This document shows, in pieces, positions 63,663 through 64,000 of a stretch of DNA of 64,000 nucleotides; positions within the stretch are counted from its first letter, which is position 1; each line of letters begins with the position of its first letter. The position numbers were made by a program, and so were the translations under genes. The DNA is from Pseudoxanthomonas sp. 3HH-4 (GTDB lineage: Bacteria > Pseudomonadota > Gammaproteobacteria > Xanthomonadales > Xanthomonadaceae): the NCBI RefSeq assembly GCF_006716465.1, contig NZ_VFPB01000004.1, positions 1 through 64,000 on the forward strand. The letters run 5' to 3'. Under the pieces are notes generated by a model. That model had not been told where the DNA came from and ran no database searches. It worked only from the letters and a program-made list of their open reading frames with translations.

Positions 63663-64000
63663 TCCGGGGCTACCGGACCACCGCTGGGCGCTTCGCGGCG
63701 GCGGCGGATGGCTTCCACGCATTCGCGGACCAGTTCCGGTCCGCGGTAGACCAGCCCCGTGTAGCACTGCACCAGCGAAGCGCCGGCGGACATCTTCGCC
63801 ACCGCGTCGGCACCGGACAGGATGCCACCCACGCCGATCAGCGGAATGCTGTGCGGCAGGCGCGTGCGCAGGCGACGAAGCACGAGCGTGGCCTGGCCCA
63901 TCAGCGGCGCGCCGGACAGGCCACCGGTCTCGCGCGCATGGGGATGGTCCTGCACGCTCAGGCGGGAGACCGTGGTGTTGGTGGCGATGACGCCATCGAC
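63659..64000 (-). CDS. pyrD: Dihydroorotate dehydrogenase (quinone), C-terminal part
   Basis: The last 113 residues of a class 2 enzyme, running off the right edge: [59 protein letters not shown]. These are the FMN-phosphate-binding segments of PyrD. It oxidises dihydroorotate with ubiquinone in pyrimidine synthesis. The gene is cut by the window end and not truncated otherwise. It is followed directly by murB. Confidence 0.93.
   Translation of the reverse strand, partial: VDGVIATNTTVSRLSVQDHPHARETGGLSGAPLMGQATLVLRRLRTRLPHSIPLIGVGGILSGADAVAKMSAGASLVQCYTGLVYRGPELVRECVEAIRRRREAPSGGPVAPE

Noticed and set aside
1-64000. CRISPR array, tRNA or rRNA gene, prophage or integrative element
   Set aside because: No regularly spaced repeats, tRNA-like cloverleaf, rRNA sequence, phage genes or integrase were recognised by reading.

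Overview
The window is a 64 kb stretch of GC-rich, gene-dense chromosomal DNA from a gammaproteobacterium. I place it in the Xanthomonadaceae, most likely Pseudoxanthomonas or a close relative. The reasons are the run rpoE, rseA, mucD, lepA, lepB, a DUF4845 gene, rnc, era and recO in the order found in Xanthomonas; the intergenic repeats typical of this family (compound hairpin elements and REP-like pairs); and the pairing of hpt with a methylthioinosine phosphorylase-type gene. Only proteins and sequence patterns were read by eye, so the genus is an inference. I found no rRNA, tRNA, CRISPR array or prophage.

Layout. 1-2000: the 3-prime tail of an unidentified gene (possibly an IS3-type transposase), a small secreted-protein gene broken by an in-frame TAG, and a LysR/Rid pair. 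2155-10280: a second LysR divergent from a YcaC-type hydrolase, then exported or cell-wall enzymes (M23 peptidase, serine hydrolase, esterase, a two-domain L,D-transpeptidase), a GNAT protein and two unknown proteins. 10301-12364: a FadB/FadJ-type beta-oxidation enzyme. 12537-21399: envelope-stress and housekeeping block, sigma-E, anti-sigma, periplasmic protease, LepA, signal peptidase, RNase III, Era, RecO. 21405-26841: a receiver-Hpt protein, rlmD, a CYTH protein, nagZ, hpt, methylthioinosine phosphorylase and a cold-shock gene with a clear terminator. 26895-33396: an FAD monooxygenase, an AidB-type dehydrogenase overlapped by an L,D-transpeptidase, and a DesT-DesC-DesB-like fatty-acid desaturation locus with a candidate operator. 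33400-45329: an ABC exporter, a YigZ-family gene overlapped by an ECF sigma/anti-sigma pair, a large GAF-GGDEF-EAL protein, a VWA lipoprotein, rraB and xseA.

45449-52144 is the most coherent accessory region: a sialidase-like lipoprotein with a Cys cluster, a DUF2946-like membrane protein, a TonB-dependent receptor, a 51-residue membrane microprotein and a PCu(A)C copper chaperone, all on the plus strand. A RegB/RegA redox two-component pair faces it, retaining the quinone-site motif and the dimer-helix cysteine. I read this as copper import for respiratory oxidases next to a redox sensor (inference). 52228-64000: ispG (probably leaderless), a PAP2 phosphatase, a REP doublet, a pectinacetylesterase-fold hydrolase with a small partner, a DedA-rhodanese fusion, a divergent FHA-GGDEF cyclase and Ser/Thr kinase pair (a candidate link between phosphothreonine and c-di-GMP signalling), an EamA transporter, murB and the end of pyrD.

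Most genes look intact. The exceptions are the nonsense-interrupted gene at 165-548 and genes cut by the window edges.
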